From Isoetes taiwanensis (Eukaryota; Streptophyta; Lycopodiopsida; Isoetales; Isoetaceae), in NCBI GenBank assembly GCA_021234155.1, contig JAJEKV010000584.1, positions 1 through 64,000 of the forward strand: a DNA stretch of 64,000 nt, in the 5' to 3' direction. The first letter of the stretch is position 1. Each line of letters begins with the position of its first letter. The position numbers and the translations under genes were made by a program. This document shows positions 1-12,290 of the stretch, piece by piece. The notes under the pieces were generated by a model that was given only the letters and a program-made list of their open reading frames with translations, was not told where the DNA came from and ran no database searches.

Positions 1-1134
1 AAGATATTAGCCATATTTGGTATTTTTTACATTTTAGTCTCATGTATATTGAATTAAACTCCAACTCATTGTCCATGAAAAATGGGTAAAGGCGATAGTT
101 GCATGGTTTAGATTGCTATATAGGAAGCTTCTCTTATAGTTCGGGACCAAATGTGAACAACAAGAATAATTCAGGGCTTTACTTACGCTAGTCGAGATAT
201 CACAAGCACATGCTTGGGCCGATTGTTCTTAAAGTGCTCTTCAATTCTTTGTTTGAAAAATACTTATCGGGTTTAGGATTCAATGATGGCATTTCTTCTA
301 GTTTCTATAATTTTCAGTGCGCAATAATTAACTATAGGGAAGGGCTACTTGACACATTTTGGCTATGACACGGTGTTTCTATATCTATTGAAAATGGCAA
401 TTATGGTCATGCATCATACCTTGCATGTCAATGCCGACTATATGTTGTTTATCGGACTGCCTTTGTTTTTCTTTGTCCCATTTTTCGTGTATTTAAACAT
501 TATAATGACTTTATCCTTTAGATATAAAAGTATACGGTTTGGTTAGTCACATGTACAAGATTTTTAGACCCTGCATCACATGTTCATCTCATTATTTTCC
601 ATTTTATAATTGCCGAGTTTTTCGTTTCAATTGCCAAAGATTAACTCCATGAATATCTTTTCGGGATGCACTTGCCCTTAGTCTACGGTGTACTACTAGG
701 TGCACATTAGACAAGGCTTAGACAACACCACTACTACGACTATTCTTTAACTAAGTCAATACATGACGTAGACCCAAAGCTGTCATTCCTGTGCTTTGTT
801 GCGAGTCAGGGGATCTGGAGCCTTAAGGAAAGTTCACTGTGCAATATCTTAGCAGACTAGAGAGTTCCCCAGCTTTTTTTTAAGTATTATGCCTAGTTCG
901 TGAAATAATAAGAGTGTATAATATAAGTATAACTACAGCTAGTCTATTATTTTGTTGTTATCTTCAAATATTAGAAGGTTTTGTCCCCATGCAGTTAAAG
1001 TTAAAAGAGCATCTGAAATTGAACTCAGAACCTCTGTGAGCTTAGATCTTGGATGCAACTTTAGTGAATTTTAGGGACATGCCTGAATTAGCATGCATCT
1101 AGAACTCAGGGTCTTCATGGTAAGGTTTGCAATG
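1..1134. other. AT-rich stretch with no recognisable gene
   Basis: I see no coding region, RNA gene or repeat that I can support here. The reading frames are short and resemble no family I know. Several splice-like and stop-rich stretches are present, as expected of decayed intergenic plant DNA. Confidence 0.5.
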
Positions 1135-1722
1135 ATTTAAACCATTAACATCCATCATATAGAAATTAAATCCCCAATACAAAACAACCAACACATAACA
1201 ACCATTGACATTAACAACCAACACATAACTACCATTGACATTAATTAACACAACCATTGGGTCCAACACATTTAAATTAAAATCCCCCTTAAACCCCCTT
1301 TGGTTTGGGTGCATATTCACACGGGGGTGACTCCGGGCAACGAGAGCTGTTGGATAGGCATATTCACCCCTTATTCCTTAATCTACACCATACGTAAAGT
1401 TCCTCGTTTGCGGGGTATGCAAGTACAAAATTTGCTATACTATATAACAAGATTCGCAAAATACTATAAGATTTCAAGCGGAATACTATATGGTGTTGAT
1501 TTCAGATGCGTGCAAAAAAATACAATTATGAGGGCTCACGCTGCCTTACGTCACCCCGTGTGAATATGCACCCAAACCAGGGGGATTTTTAATTTTAAAT
1601 GTGTTGGACCCAATAGTTTGTGTTAATTAATGTCAATGATAAATGTGTTGGTTGTTAATGTCAATGGTTGTTATGTGTTGGGGATTTAATTTTTATATGT
1701 TGGATGTTAATGGTTTGTCAAA
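1135..1722. mobile_element. Foldback / long-TIR MITE, complete copy (FB1)
   Basis: Two arms of roughly 165-190 bp are imperfect inverted repeats of each other. The left arm (about 1135-1327) starts AAACCATTAACATCC and reaches TTGGGTGCATATTCACACG; the right arm (about 1555-1722) carries the reverse complement and ends GGATGTTAATGGTTT. A loop of about 230 bp lies between them. No transposase is encoded. The same left arm and loop recur at 33790-34085, so this is a dispersed family. Frames read through the element are shadows of the repeat, not genes. The superfamily is unknown, because no clear target duplication was found. Confidence 0.8.
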
Positions 1723-2382
1723 AAAAATTTGTTTTTGGCCTTCGGGGCCTTAGGACGCCCCCTCCCCTCGGGTGTGACAAAATTTAGAATTTCAAAAAAA
1801 AAAAACTAGAATTCATTTGAGGCTATCACCGTAGCTTTTGAATTTCATTACAATAAAACAAATAGAACATAAGTAAAAAATTACCATAAAGATAGAGCAG
1901 ATTGATCCCATTATTCGAAAGTCATAAAGTTTGCAACACCCATACACAAACATTTTTCAACCGGAATTTAACGGCAGACCTTTGGCCTCCATGGATTCTT
2001 GTGGTGAGAAACCAAAGTGGGAAACTTTTACGTTTGTTAGCACAAGGATCTAGAAGCCTTGGAATTTGCTTAATAACTGCGCCTCAAAATCTAAAAATGC
2101 ATGGTAATTTTTGCAAGCTTCATTCGAATGAGCCATAAAAACAATATCAATAAGCGCAATCTGTATTAATCAATTTGGTAGGATGTGAAAAGCTTACCAA
2201 ACCCGGCCGAAAAATTGCTGTTTTAGCATATATAACTTAATCAAACTTATACATATCATACACTATCAAAAAGACCTTGGAGAGAGCTTTCCAGCATAAT
2301 AAAATCATCAAAACAGCTCCGGATCAAAAGTTATGATAAGAAATGTGTTGCGGCGTGAAAGCGCACTAGATGCGCCCTTCAT
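1723..2382. other. Non-coding stretch beside the foldback element
   Basis: It begins with a G+C-rich palindromic patch (GGCCTTCGGGGCC near 1738). A close relative, GGGCCCGAAGGGCCC, lies at the outer edge of the second foldback copy near 33773, so it may be the true terminus of the foldback family. The remainder shows no gene or repeat that I can support. Confidence 0.45.
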
Positions 2383-2570
2383 GTGCCCATTATGCACCAC
2401 ACACACACACAAAAAGGGCTTTTGTTTGTGAGCCATTGGTTGTTGACCATTATGCACCACACGCACAAAAAAAGGGCTTTTGTTCTGAGTCATTGGTTGT
2501 TGACCATTATGCACCACACACACAAAAAAAGGGCTTTTGTTGTGAGCCATTGGTTGTTGACCATTGAAAA
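2383..2570. repeat. Tandem repeat, three copies of a ~57-63 bp unit
   Basis: Three consecutive units share CCATTATGCACCACAC, an ACAC-rich spacer, AAAAAGGGCTTTTG and GCCATTGGTTGTTGACC. Open frames run through on both strands because the unit is short and stop-poor. Their translations repeat exactly with the DNA and are not protein genes. Confidence 0.85.
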
Positions 2571-2716
2571 AAAAAAGGCTAAAATCAATGGCTCAGAAAT
2601 GGTGCACTTTAGATGTACGCATTAGTACATCCATTTGAATACATCACGAAATCATAGGAAAACCTTAGTGAAAAGCGTACAAAAACACAAAGAAAACCCC
2701 CTGTTATTATGCTACA
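2567..2716. repeat. Dispersed repeat, inverted partner at 31510-31700
   Basis: The stretch from the A-run after the tandem repeat to CCCCCTGTTATTATGCTAC is matched in reverse complement near 31510-31700, including the segment around GATGTACGCATTAGTACATCC. A shorter match to its end (GTAGCAACATAACAGGGGG) sits at the left edge of the insertion at 14482. It is probably a small non-autonomous element. Terminal repeats and a target duplication were not established. Confidence 0.6.
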
Positions 2717-2912
2717 TATTCATGTTGGCTATGCACTGAGCATTTTGGCAATGGAGTTATTAACCTATGATTGTGATACATGTTCTTCCAAGACAGTGAC
2801 ATGCAGTTGAATGCAACTTCTACATGAAAGTCATAATACAAGTTTTGATTACATCATTTCCTCTAAATCGACATTAGCGAAGGTAAGGGATTCTACAAGG
2901 GTTGTTTCAATT

Positions 2913-3050
2913 TTAGATTAATAAACTAACAAACAAAAATGCAGTCTTTTTTAATCTAAAAAAATATGATGATGTTAGTCTTTCAATCTTAGATTAATAA
3001 ACTAACGAACAAAAACACAGTCTTTTTTACTCTAAAAAATATGATATTGT
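2913..3050. repeat. Two-copy tandem duplication, ~78 bp unit
   Basis: Both copies read TTAGATTAATAAACTAAC, then an A-rich spacer, then CAGTCTTTTTTA and an AAAAATATGAT tail. The copies differ at only a few positions. No coding capacity. Confidence 0.75.
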
Positions 3051-3600
3051 TACTCTTAAATGTATAAAATTTTTGTTTCTTACTCAATTTATGTTTGCAA
3101 ACAGGGGAACATATGTTGCATCTTGTGTTTATGTCAAGGAAAATCTAAAACAGATACTTCACGAGGCAAAGGACATGGTATTAGGCAGATGAGAGTGAAA
3201 ATAGCATACCATGTGACATGTGTTCCAGACTCGAAAGGTAGTGCACCTACGTGTTGTTTGATAGGCAGATTTTGTGGATGCTCCATATCTACTCCATCAT
3301 TGGCAGCCTTAAGGTATGACACCATGGATCTATGTTAACCTAGAACTTTGATTGCTCGTAATTATGCTTGGGTTTCCATTTGTGTAGCATTGCTTGAAGT
3401 TTGTCCCCATTTGATGCTAGATTAGAGATGTTAGATTCTTCTTTGCATGTTAGATGTCAAACCTTTTCTCTATAATCAGTCTATCGATATATTTTGTTGT
3501 ATTGCGATGCAATCTTAGGAAGGAAAAATAAGCCATATGCTCATTACGGAGGTGAGACCACATTTTTGTATATGGAGCGGTAGTTATTAACAATGAGAGA

Positions 3601-3845
3601 ATGCAAAGTGTCCAATTTTTTGTATTGCTAGCTCGATTGCCCGGTTTAGCCAATAGAATTCTTACATGGGTTTTGTGCATCTCTTCACCCCGTGGATTTA
3701 GAGTGAGATTCGTTGTCATTAACGGTGAAAAGATGCAAGTGTTCGAAGTTTTTATTACTATCTCACTTGCCCGATCTAGCCAATAGAAATCTTACGGGGA
3801 TATTATGCATCGGGTTCACCCATGGATTTAGAGCAAGATTTGTTG
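3601..3845. repeat. Imperfect two-copy tandem duplication, ~130 bp unit
   Basis: The copies at about 3601-3732 and 3733-3845 both contain TTGCCCG, TAGCCAATAGAA, TCTTAC, TTCACCC and GGATTTAGAG in the same order. Both carry the same frame in outline, so the duplication may have copied a coding piece. I cannot identify the peptide. Confidence 0.65.
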
Positions 3846-6800
3846 CTCGGGGCCCCTCTTGGAGGTTGATACTTGGCACTGTGGTGACACCATTTCATGT
3901 CCCAAAGGAACTCAGTAAGTTTCTACAAAGCATGCTTTCCGGCATCTCGGAGGTGATTCTAGGCTTGGTGTAAAGGCACATGTCATTGTAGAAGGATCTT
4001 CCATCGTACATGAACAAATTAATTCATGGCGTGGGCCACTTCATGCCAGAGGTACTATGTGTGTGCTGATTTGTTTTTGAAATTTTGGTTTTCTGCATTG
4101 TTTTTTAGTACATGTTGGAAACAAATTTGGCTTTCTCTCGAGATAGTTGTGGCCATGATTTTGGTTGAAGCTTTTAGTACCTTAATATGTTTCGAGCCTA
4201 ATATGACATGGAGGTAATGGTGGTGTTCATGTTGGGACTCGGGCTATGAAGGAAGAGATGAAGCGTGAATTACGTGGAGAGGGCAAGGTTTACAAGGTCA
4301 AGGATATAGTGGAGATAATGAAAAGTCTGCCTCAACGAGTAAGGTGTGTATTTTGTTCATATTTTTGTTAGTTTTATATCAATATGGCTTTAATGGTAGC
4401 ATGTAAGTTGGTCTTTGTTTGTTACTTCCTAGGGACTACCGATGAGAAGAATTTGTTGATTCATCCGGTTTCGATCTGAAATGAACTCTGGCTTAATAAT
4501 AAGCGCCAAAGCGTCACTATAGAGGCCCTCCGGTGCCCTCCGTGAGTGGGCTGCTAAATTGAGATCCCTATCAAGGTGTGTGTCTTTAGCTAGGCTCTTT
4601 TGACACCGGGAAGAAAAGCGTGGCCCGGCTTATGATGCAGCAGCTAGCAGATTAAAGGAAAACAAACCGAGCTGAATTTTGTAGAGCCGGATCCCGAAGC
4701 CATGATACAAGCCGAAGGCTTTGATGCCATGAGCAAGTCAAGGAGGAAATTGAGTACAAGGGCTAAGCGGCACATATGTTGCGATCGGGGGACAAGAGCT
4801 GACCATTTTTGCCTCGAGAGTCAGAGAGACCGAGCAGACTCCACTTTGTTCTATTGCAGGAATTGCAAAAGCTTGACGCCAAGGTTCTCCGTGAGTAAGT
4901 TGGACTCTAAAGCTGTTGCGGAGATAAGCTGTTGAATTTCTTGATCAACAAGTTGCTTCAGAACCTGGGCTTGTAGAGAACAAACCTGGCTTAATGTGCA
5001 TAGTGGTAAGGACATGTATTAAGAGCTTAGTTGTATTGAGTAAATAATGCTATTGGACATGAGTGAAGGAATTTTGCTATTTTTATGGTTGTTAGGTGTT
5101 GTGCTACGACTTTTGCAAACAAATGGACCATTGCTATTGGAATATCCACGGATTCAATTTTGGACCTATTGCTCTCAAGTGTTTTTACTACCTCTATTCG
5201 AGAACAATAGTAATATGGCATTATAGCATATAAGATTAGAGTCAGAGAAGGTTAAGATTAGAGTCAGAGAAGAAGGTTCTCTGTTTAGAGATCTAGATTT
5301 CATATTTGCATTTGATGTTGGTTCACTTTGATGTTCATATGTCATTTAATTATAGAATGATCTATTTATTGTATATATTTTTCTGGAAAAGAAAGCCATC
5401 TTTGCATGTTGGGTGTTTGAAGTGTGCATGTGTTATTGCTACATGTAGTAGTCTCAGTATTTTGAGCTTTTTCTTCCAGGAGTAGTGTGCGTAAGTTCCA
5501 TCATTCAAATGATATTTTCAAATTTCATATCATATGTTCTGTTAGATATTGAATAGAACTGGGAAGTCGAGAGTGGAATAATGTGTGCATAATTTCATAA
5601 TTCAAATGTTCTCTCTTGAGTCTTTGAATAGAGTTTTGAGGTTCATAATAAAGTGATGGGCTCTTCTGTTTGTCTTTGAATTTTGTTGTTTATGCCTTGG
5701 AATGTTAGTGGGTGGCACGCACGACAAAGCCCTTTTCTTTTTGTAGACCTATAACATGTGGGACGGCGACGTTATTTTATCGGTTAGTTTCTTGATAGCT
5801 TTATTCAAAACTGTTGTTGTTGGCATGCCTCTTGGAGTATGTCAAGGCTTACCATAGTTGAAGATGAATGCAATCGATAAGCAAGTAACTCATGTGTGTG
5901 GAGCATTAATTCTAGTTTAAATCCGTTTTTAGGTTGGACAAGTCACCAGGGAGTGCCCGAAGTTTGAAAGAAGCTTCTACAAGACTGAACGTCTTTGAAT
6001 ACCCACAAACATCTTCCACCTCCCATCCAACACAAACTCAATATGTAATGTTCCACTACATTCTAAATGCATTTTGTGTCACTACACATTTGCAATTGCG
6101 ATCTTTGATAAAATCTCGAACTCTTACATGCACCAATACCTAAGCTCAATGCATTGCATTATGTCTACCCCATTATATATTATGCATTCCATTACTCCTA
6201 TGCCTCGATTGGACGATAAAAAATCATTCTCATTCTTATTCCACGCATCCCTTGACATCAAAAATCTAAATCACTCATACTTGATACTCCATTGCATCTT
6301 ACGCTTATTTGTTCTATCAATCAGTATTTCCTAGCATTGAGTTCCCCAACTTGCATTTATGATGACTTGAAATTGTGGCGGCAATCAAAAGAGGTCTCAT
6401 CAAAGAGATGGACAAAGTTGAACACATGAGTCATGGTTTGACGGATGGAGACAACCCTTTATTCGGGCGGTTTTGTTCATAGTACTAGAGAGTAGAGCAA
6501 AATAATCTGTAGTTTTTAAAAGGAGAATTTACTATGCAATGTGTGTGGCAAGTTTTCAACAAGGTTTAGTTACTAAGGGTTGGTTGGCAATCGTAGTGAT
6601 GGGGGATTAGTACTCAAGGGCAGCTTGGGGCCTTACGATTGCTATGGCTAGGGTTCGTGGCATGAATTTTTGTTTTATTATACTTTTGGCATCAATTTTC
6701 ACCTTTAGCATCGTCCATGCCATGATTTCGGGATCATGGGTGTTGTTGGATGCCCGGATGGGTGTTCGCGGATTGAGAGCAACTAGAGCCGAATGATCTT

Positions 6801-7732
6801 GCTCACTACTCAGAGTTAGGCAACATTGGCTTGATATTCATCTATATTTCTCAAGCATGGCATTTGCGTTGCCTCATATCATTTGAGAGTACAATCTATT
6901 AGTCTCAGATTTTGTGGTAATCGATGATGAGGGAGTTTTTCTTGCCCTTTTGTGGGTCTCTCATCGAAAGCGGGTTGCTTTATGGACTTAAGTACTTACA
7001 CATAGACCATCTTTGCATGCAGTTCCAAAGGCAAAGCAAGAAAGGTATGTATGCTCTAGATATCATCCCCCAATAATCATAGAATTAGTTGTATCTACTA
7101 TTTTCTCTCCTTCTCTGAACCGGCATATAGCGGGTTGATCATCAGCCAAAATGGTACCCTTTATTGAATTAACATTGGGACCTGATATAGCATAGCTTCA
7201 TGGCTATCTTTATCACCATCATGTCGACCGCAACATATGTTACTCTAGGCGGTTTTCCATATGTATCTTGTGTTACAAACTCGGCGGGTAGGCCCCCGAT
7301 GCTTTGTCACAACTTCCACCTTTCAAAGAACATTTAGCAACATTTTGTTTAGCTCGAAAAATGATGCCCCCTTACTATTTGCCCTCCATGGCTTTGTACC
7401 TTCTAATCTATCACGCCCGATATTGATAACATCTATATCTGTACGTACGCTTGATCCTTGCAATGTTAGTTTCCTCGGGTTCCACGACATCTATTCTTCA
7501 CATAAGATGTGTGTTGAGCAAGCAGTGGAACGGGTGGAATCTTTCGAAAGCATTTCAGTTAGCTCTAACATGTTCATATTGAACCGTAATTCAATTTTCG
7601 TGGTGTGGCTACTTCTCAACTTTTGTCCTTCACATCAATTCTAGGGTAGAATGTCGTTTATAATAGAATTCAGAAATTAAGTTATATCTTATTAGGGCAT
7701 GAAATATGCAATGGGTTTCATTACGGGGATAA

Positions 7733-7868
7733 CAGGACTCACAAATATCAGAACTTGGATGGACCAAAATGAATGCATAACATGCATGACTAATAGTTTC
7801 TTGCCATTAGAGCTCCTCAACCAACCGCAACCAAGTAACATAAACCTCTATTGTAATCTACTTCATGC
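7733..7868. repeat. Direct repeat, copy 1 of 2 (partner 8599-8729)
   Basis: About 135 bp matches 8599-8729 in the same orientation, with shared blocks such as ACTAATAGTTTC, CCATTAGAGCTCCTCAA and TCTATTGTAATCTACTTCATG. The partner ends exactly where LINE-A begins, so the two copies predate or flank that insertion. No coding function seen. Confidence 0.75.
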
Positions 7869-8598
7869 TTTCTCTTTATTTGCCAATTGATAAAAGACGG
7901 GTTTGGTTGTGGATGTATGAGGAGCTGCAAATAATTGTGGGCACCAATTACATTTCGATGATTTTCCAAGTGTTTGCCGTCAGGTTGAGCTAATGCCAAG
8001 TGGTCCATTTGAAATTCCTAACATATAAATCCTGAAGATAGTTCATTTGAGGTCTTGCATGTTGATGTTTTATACGTGTTATACATTTTAGAATGCTACA
8101 AACATTTTTGCATAACTATTTGATGCATTGTCTAAATAGATGGCGAGGTAGATCTAATTGATGAAGATTGGACTTAAGGACTTTAACATTTTTCTTAGCC
8201 AAGGTCTCCAAAGTGGATTGCTCCAAATTGGTAACCTACTTCTACCTTTCTTTTGCTGCAATTTCTAAGTTTGATAGAGCAATGCAAATTTTTGTAAACC
8301 TCATGGCATATCTTCGGGGATCAAACATCTAAAAACATTACCAATACTATTATCAAAACTGCAACTCTAGCTATATATTATCGGCCAGGCATCTATATTA
8401 ACACCGGATCATGCTTTATCGGGGTTAATTCCATGGGCTTTCACTATGTTTCCAACGTTTAATTTTTTTCTTTCATGTTAATTTCTAAACTCTAATTCCA
8501 CTCATGACGGTATATAGATGACGACATGGAGGCCCACGACTATTATAGTTTGTGGTTTGTAGATACTTAAAATAAAAAGCATGCATCCTTGTTGATAC
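7869..8598. other. Spacer between direct repeats, nothing recognised
   Basis: About 730 bp of AT-rich sequence with no supported gene, RNA or element. Confidence 0.45.
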
Positions 8599-8729
8599 TC
8601 ACAAATACTCGGAAATTTGATGGACTAAAATGAATAACAAATGCATGGCTAATAGTTTCTTTGCCATTAGAGCTCCTCAAACTACTTTGCAACCAAGTAA
8701 CATAAAATCTCTATTGTAATCTACTTCAT
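8599..8729. repeat. Direct repeat, copy 2 of 2, ends at the LINE-A junction
   Basis: Matches 7733-7868 with small indels. Similarity stops at CTACTTCATG, immediately before LINE-A, which places the 5' junction of that LINE at about 8730. Confidence 0.7.
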
Positions 8730-11473
8730 GGGAGCTCTCGGAGATTTAGCGGCATCAGACGTATGTGCATGGCCAAGGATAAATATCCTGGCTGATGGCA
8801 TCCCCTGCGGAGTTCTTTCAGACTTATTATAGGGTGAGTCGGTACCGTGTGAGTCTTGAAGTTGCCATAGCTCTTCTCAAATGGATAGGATCTTGAATAC
8901 CGCGATGCATTTCCTTGATCCCTAAGGTTGGGCGTACCTCTACTATTAATGATTGGAGGCCTATCTCCCCTTGTTGTCCTCCCTGTGAATAAGATTATTG
9001 CGAAGCCCTCGCAGGAAGTTGAAGCCTGGTGGACTTCTTCCATTAGTAAGGTGAGTCCGGGTTTGTCTAAGGAGGAACATTTGACTAATGTTGCCGCAGC
9101 CTATGAGGGGCCTTTATTGGGTAAGAACAGTCAAGGTATTGCTTATCTTAAGCTTGACTTTGCCAAAGCTACGATAGTGTCTCAGTTGGGAGTTCTTTGT
9201 TCCGCCATGATGTTAGCGCCGGAGCGTGGGTCCTCGCTTTACGCAGACATCATGAAGCTGCATAGGTTAGCAAGGCCGCTGCCGGTGGTGTGCCAGGATG
9301 AACCCTTAGCCTTTTTCTCCTTAGGGCAGAGGGTGCGCCGGGGTGCCCTTTACCGTTTTTGTTTCTGCATTGTGGCCCGGAGGCATTGTCTCGGGCCGCT
9401 TGTTTTTGGCTGCAATGGAGAGGGAGTGGGTGATGGGCTTTGATGCGGATGGTAGCCAGCCAGATTATTAAACGTTTGCCGATGACACTTTCTCTTCTTG
9501 GTGGCGTAAGAGAGTGAATTTATGGAATGTGAAGGGTTTGTTGGATACTTTCTCCTTGGCCTCGGGCATTCCCAGGGGGGATGCACTTATACATAAAAGG
9601 GTATATGGCATCTGCGTTCGAGGGTATAAAAAACCCCCTTGTATACATTTTAAAGGCAATTTGACTATGTGTATAGATATTGCTCCCATCGGTGCCAAAA
9701 AACCCCTAACCCCTAAGTATCGTGCATAAATGGTCCAAAAAACACCCCTCGTTGAACTCTCATGGGTTATCGCTTAATGAAAGGTGAATCCCAGGGAGGC
9801 ATTCTTTTGAATTGGGGTAAGTGCTCCGGCATTATGGGCTTGGTGACTCGCCTCCCCCCTTGTTTGGCTCTATTCCTTTGGAAGGTGCTTCGGTGTAATG
9901 TGTGTACTAAGCTGTTGGGTATTCCTTTGGAGGGGATGTTTCCCATGGGGAGGGTGTGGGATGAGATTTTGGTTGCAGAAACACACCTCAATTGGTGGAA
10001 GGGGTAGCAAGTTGTCCATGGCAGGTAGGATCATTATTGCCAAGTCGGGATTTTGTAGCACTCATGTTTATCACGGCATCTGCGATGCTAGCTCATGAGG
10101 GTAAAATCTGCTTTGGATAAGATTGTTCGAATTTTGTGTGGGGGGGGGGATGATGAAAGGCGGTTGTTAAAGTGGCTTGGTGGAAGTGTCTCTCAGCCCA
10201 GGAGGATGGGGGCTTGGCCATGCGGATTTGGCGAGCGCTGCATAGTAAGGTGTTGGTCTCCAAAGTTTGTTTGGAGCATTCCGAGGATGGAGCATCTTCT
10301 CACAGTGCGGCGCCGTTGTTGCATTTCTCTTCGCCATTGTGTGGCATTTGGGAAGCCGCTCATGCACGTGCGGGAGTTGCCCCAGGCTTTGTTGTATGGT
10401 CTCCGCCTTTTCCAAATGCATCCCTTTTTTCACGGGGTGTTGCGGCTTGGGATCATGCGTGTGCTCTTCCCCGCCAAGACTTGCCCTTGGCTGCCACTAT
10501 GCATGCATGGAGGCCTGGAGGCCAGTTGTCGGTTTCACCTGGAGGATTGGTATTGGTGTGGTCAACTAGCTTCATGGGAGTTCTTTCGACTCGCTTTGCT
10601 GAGGGGCGTGGACCGCCAGCTATCGGGAACACGTAGGAGTATTCCTTTACACATACCTATAGTCCCTCAGGATGATGTGGTGGTGCAGTTTGGAAGGTTC
10701 ATCCGGATGTTGTGTCTTTTGCTTTGTGCGGTCTTCTTACCGTGCCGGGCCGCTATTCATAACACACCCCTTGGGGTAAAAGTGGTCTCTGTAGCTTCCA
10801 GTTCTCGATGGCTTCGGTTTGGACGTGGACATGGAGCTCACTACCCCCAAGAAGGTTAGGGTGTTTCAGTGGGGTGGTGCAATCGCTGTCGGGTGAATGC
10901 CCTTGTGAGTCGGCTTTTAGGCGGTGTGAGCCCTCTGCCCTTGTTGTGGCCTTCATCGTGGAGATCCTGTGGAGCATTGTGCGGTTTTATGCCCTCACTT
11001 GCAGGTTGCCAGGATTGTTAGGGCCTCGCTCGGGTGAGATTGACTAAGCCGCCAGATTCTTTGCTTCATGTGTATCGGTGCTTGGCGCTCTTGCGGCAGC
11101 AAGCTTTGCATCTGTCTGCGTGGCTTGGTTGGTGTGGCTGATTTGGGCGGCGGTTGTGGATCTTCGGGGATTGGCACACCACCGGCCTCTCATTCCTCGA
11201 CTCGGTACAAGCTATTTCAAAGCTTTCGGGTGTTCCCGGGATTAGTAGAGCGAAAGTTTGCCATTTGGCGGGACTTCTTGGGTGTTGTAGATGGTGATGG
11301 TCGGTTTATACTGGCAGTAGAGTTGCGTTTTTTACGTGAGTTTGTTGTGGAGTGTAAAGTGTAGGTATCTGCCTCTTGGAGCACTCTCCTTCCTCCTCAC
11401 TTGCTTTGTAACATTACCATTCTTTTTAATATATTGATGACACAGTTCTTCAAAAAAAAAAAAAAAAAAAAAA
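8730..11473 (+). mobile_element. LINE-A: 5'-truncated L1-like retrotransposon
   Basis: It begins inside the reverse transcriptase region and ends in a 22-base A-run (11452-11473) preceded by GTTCTTC. The same 3' end, TTCTTC followed by A-run, closes LINE-B (18160) and, on the other strand, LINE-C (24382), so the three form one family. Frameshifts and stops throughout show it is dead. A possible CATGG duplication flanks it but is too short to rely on. Confidence 0.85.
8745..11040 (+). pseudogene. LINE-A reverse transcriptase and C-terminal zinc domain, degenerate
   Basis: This is the remnant of a LINE ORF2, which in a live element copies its own RNA into nicked chromosomal DNA. Pieces found in order across several frames are AKDK.PG.DGIP (near 8765), IPKVGRTSTINDWRPIS (about 8915-8968), LKLDFAKA (about 9150), the polymerase box FADDT (9475-9489), KLSMAGRIIIAKS (about 10007-10047) and a GGLAMRIW block (about 10210). 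Last comes a zf-RVT-type cluster, CPCC...EHC...CPHLQ (about 10931-11005). The upstream endonuclease and ORF1 are missing because of 5' truncation. At least five frame changes break the gene. Family identity is secure; clade (plant L1) is inferred from the zinc domain and A-tail. Confidence 0.82.
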
Positions 11474-11817
11474 CCATGGATTCCGCAAGACAGACCAATA
11501 TTGCGACTAACATTGGATGAACCTCGATGAGCCTCGCCAGATAGTCCGCCTCTTGATGGCCTCATATCGGGCGCCATGGCAGAGCCGTAACTAAAGGTTT
11601 TTCTCCGACGAGTGAACCTTTATGCGTTTCAAGGAGCGGGGAAAGCGCCGGAATGTTCAAATGCAATTAATTTCCGGGAGAGTCACATCACGATAGGTAA
11701 TGATGGATCTAATGTAGGTAATGATGACTACTCATACTACTGGGCCGGCCGGTGCCATATCCTCACGCCCATCATATATCTCCACCTCCATACCAAAGAT
11801 AATTCTACATATAGCTA
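11474..11817. other. Unassigned stretch between LINE-A and the satellite
   Basis: Moderately G+C-rich, with no supported gene. It could be unique DNA flanking the satellite/MULE complex. A block GGTTTTTCTCCGAC near 11597 loosely resembles the reverse complement of the motif near 23100, but not well enough to call a terminal repeat. Confidence 0.4.
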
Positions 11818-11890
11818 TACCTATACCGGATACCTATACCTATACCTATACCTATACCTATACCTATACCCTATACCTATACCTATACCA
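11818..11890. repeat. (CCTATA)n microsatellite
   Basis: About ten near-perfect copies of a CCTATA hexamer. The adjoining satellite is rich in TATACC and GGTATA, so the microsatellite probably grew from the edge of that array. Confidence 0.9.
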
Positions 11891-12230
11891 ATTGGGTATA
11901 CATTTGAATTGAGTATAAATACTAAGGGTATAAATATTTGGTGTATTCATACCTATGGTATGTCAATCCAAGCCATACCCATACGTTGTCCGTGATTAAC
12001 CATTAGTTTGTGTCCCGATAAAAACCATCAACAAGTGTCCGATAAAACCATAGGGGTAGACATTGGAATTGGGTATAAATACTCAAGGTATAAATACTTG
12101 GGTGTAAATACTCAAGGTATAAATATTAGAAACCCTATTCATACATTGTCCGATTAACCACTACTTGGTGTCCGGATAAAACCACTAACATTTGTCCAGA
12201 TTAACCAATGGGGTAGACATGAAACGTTTT
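11891..12230. repeat. Satellite array, left block (~158-bp monomers)
   Basis: Two diverged monomers carry the markers GGGGTAGACAT, GTATAAATACTCAAGG, AAACCCTATTCATACATTGTCC and AGATAAACCA-like motifs. Here several motifs read TGTCCGGATAAAACC, a CCGG form unlike the CCAG form of the main array at 18161-20030. This may be a more ancestral variant. The uninterrupted junction GGTATAAATATTAGAAACCC at about 12113-12132 is the empty-site equivalent of the LINE-B insertion. Confidence 0.85.
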
Positions 12231-12290
12231 TATAAAAGAAACATGAAACTTTTTTATAACAGAAAGATGATACTTTTTTATAACAGAAAC
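12228..12290. repeat. Three-copy short tandem repeat (~25 bp)
   Basis: Three units of the type ACATGAAACTTTTTTATAACAG occur in succession at the edge of a non-satellite block inside the array. Confidence 0.7.

Larger units (their letters stand above)
2717..7732. other. Long unassigned stretch of decayed low-copy DNA
   Basis: About 5 kb with no domain I recognise. It contains two local duplications listed separately (2913-3050 and 3601-3845) and a few short exon-like frames. Reading 4237-4347 forward gives a stop-free Lys/Arg-rich peptide containing KVYKVKDIVEIMKSLPQRVR, followed by a GT-like donor. The frame at 4702-4935 is Cys/Arg-rich. The frame at 7261-7644 (127 codons) is the longest. 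None has a visible partner exon or conserved motif, so I do not call genes here. This may be one or more degraded genes or ancient elements. Confidence 0.4.

Noticed and set aside
8725-11478. CATGG as target duplication of LINE-A
   Set aside because: Five bases with slightly different context is within chance for this window.
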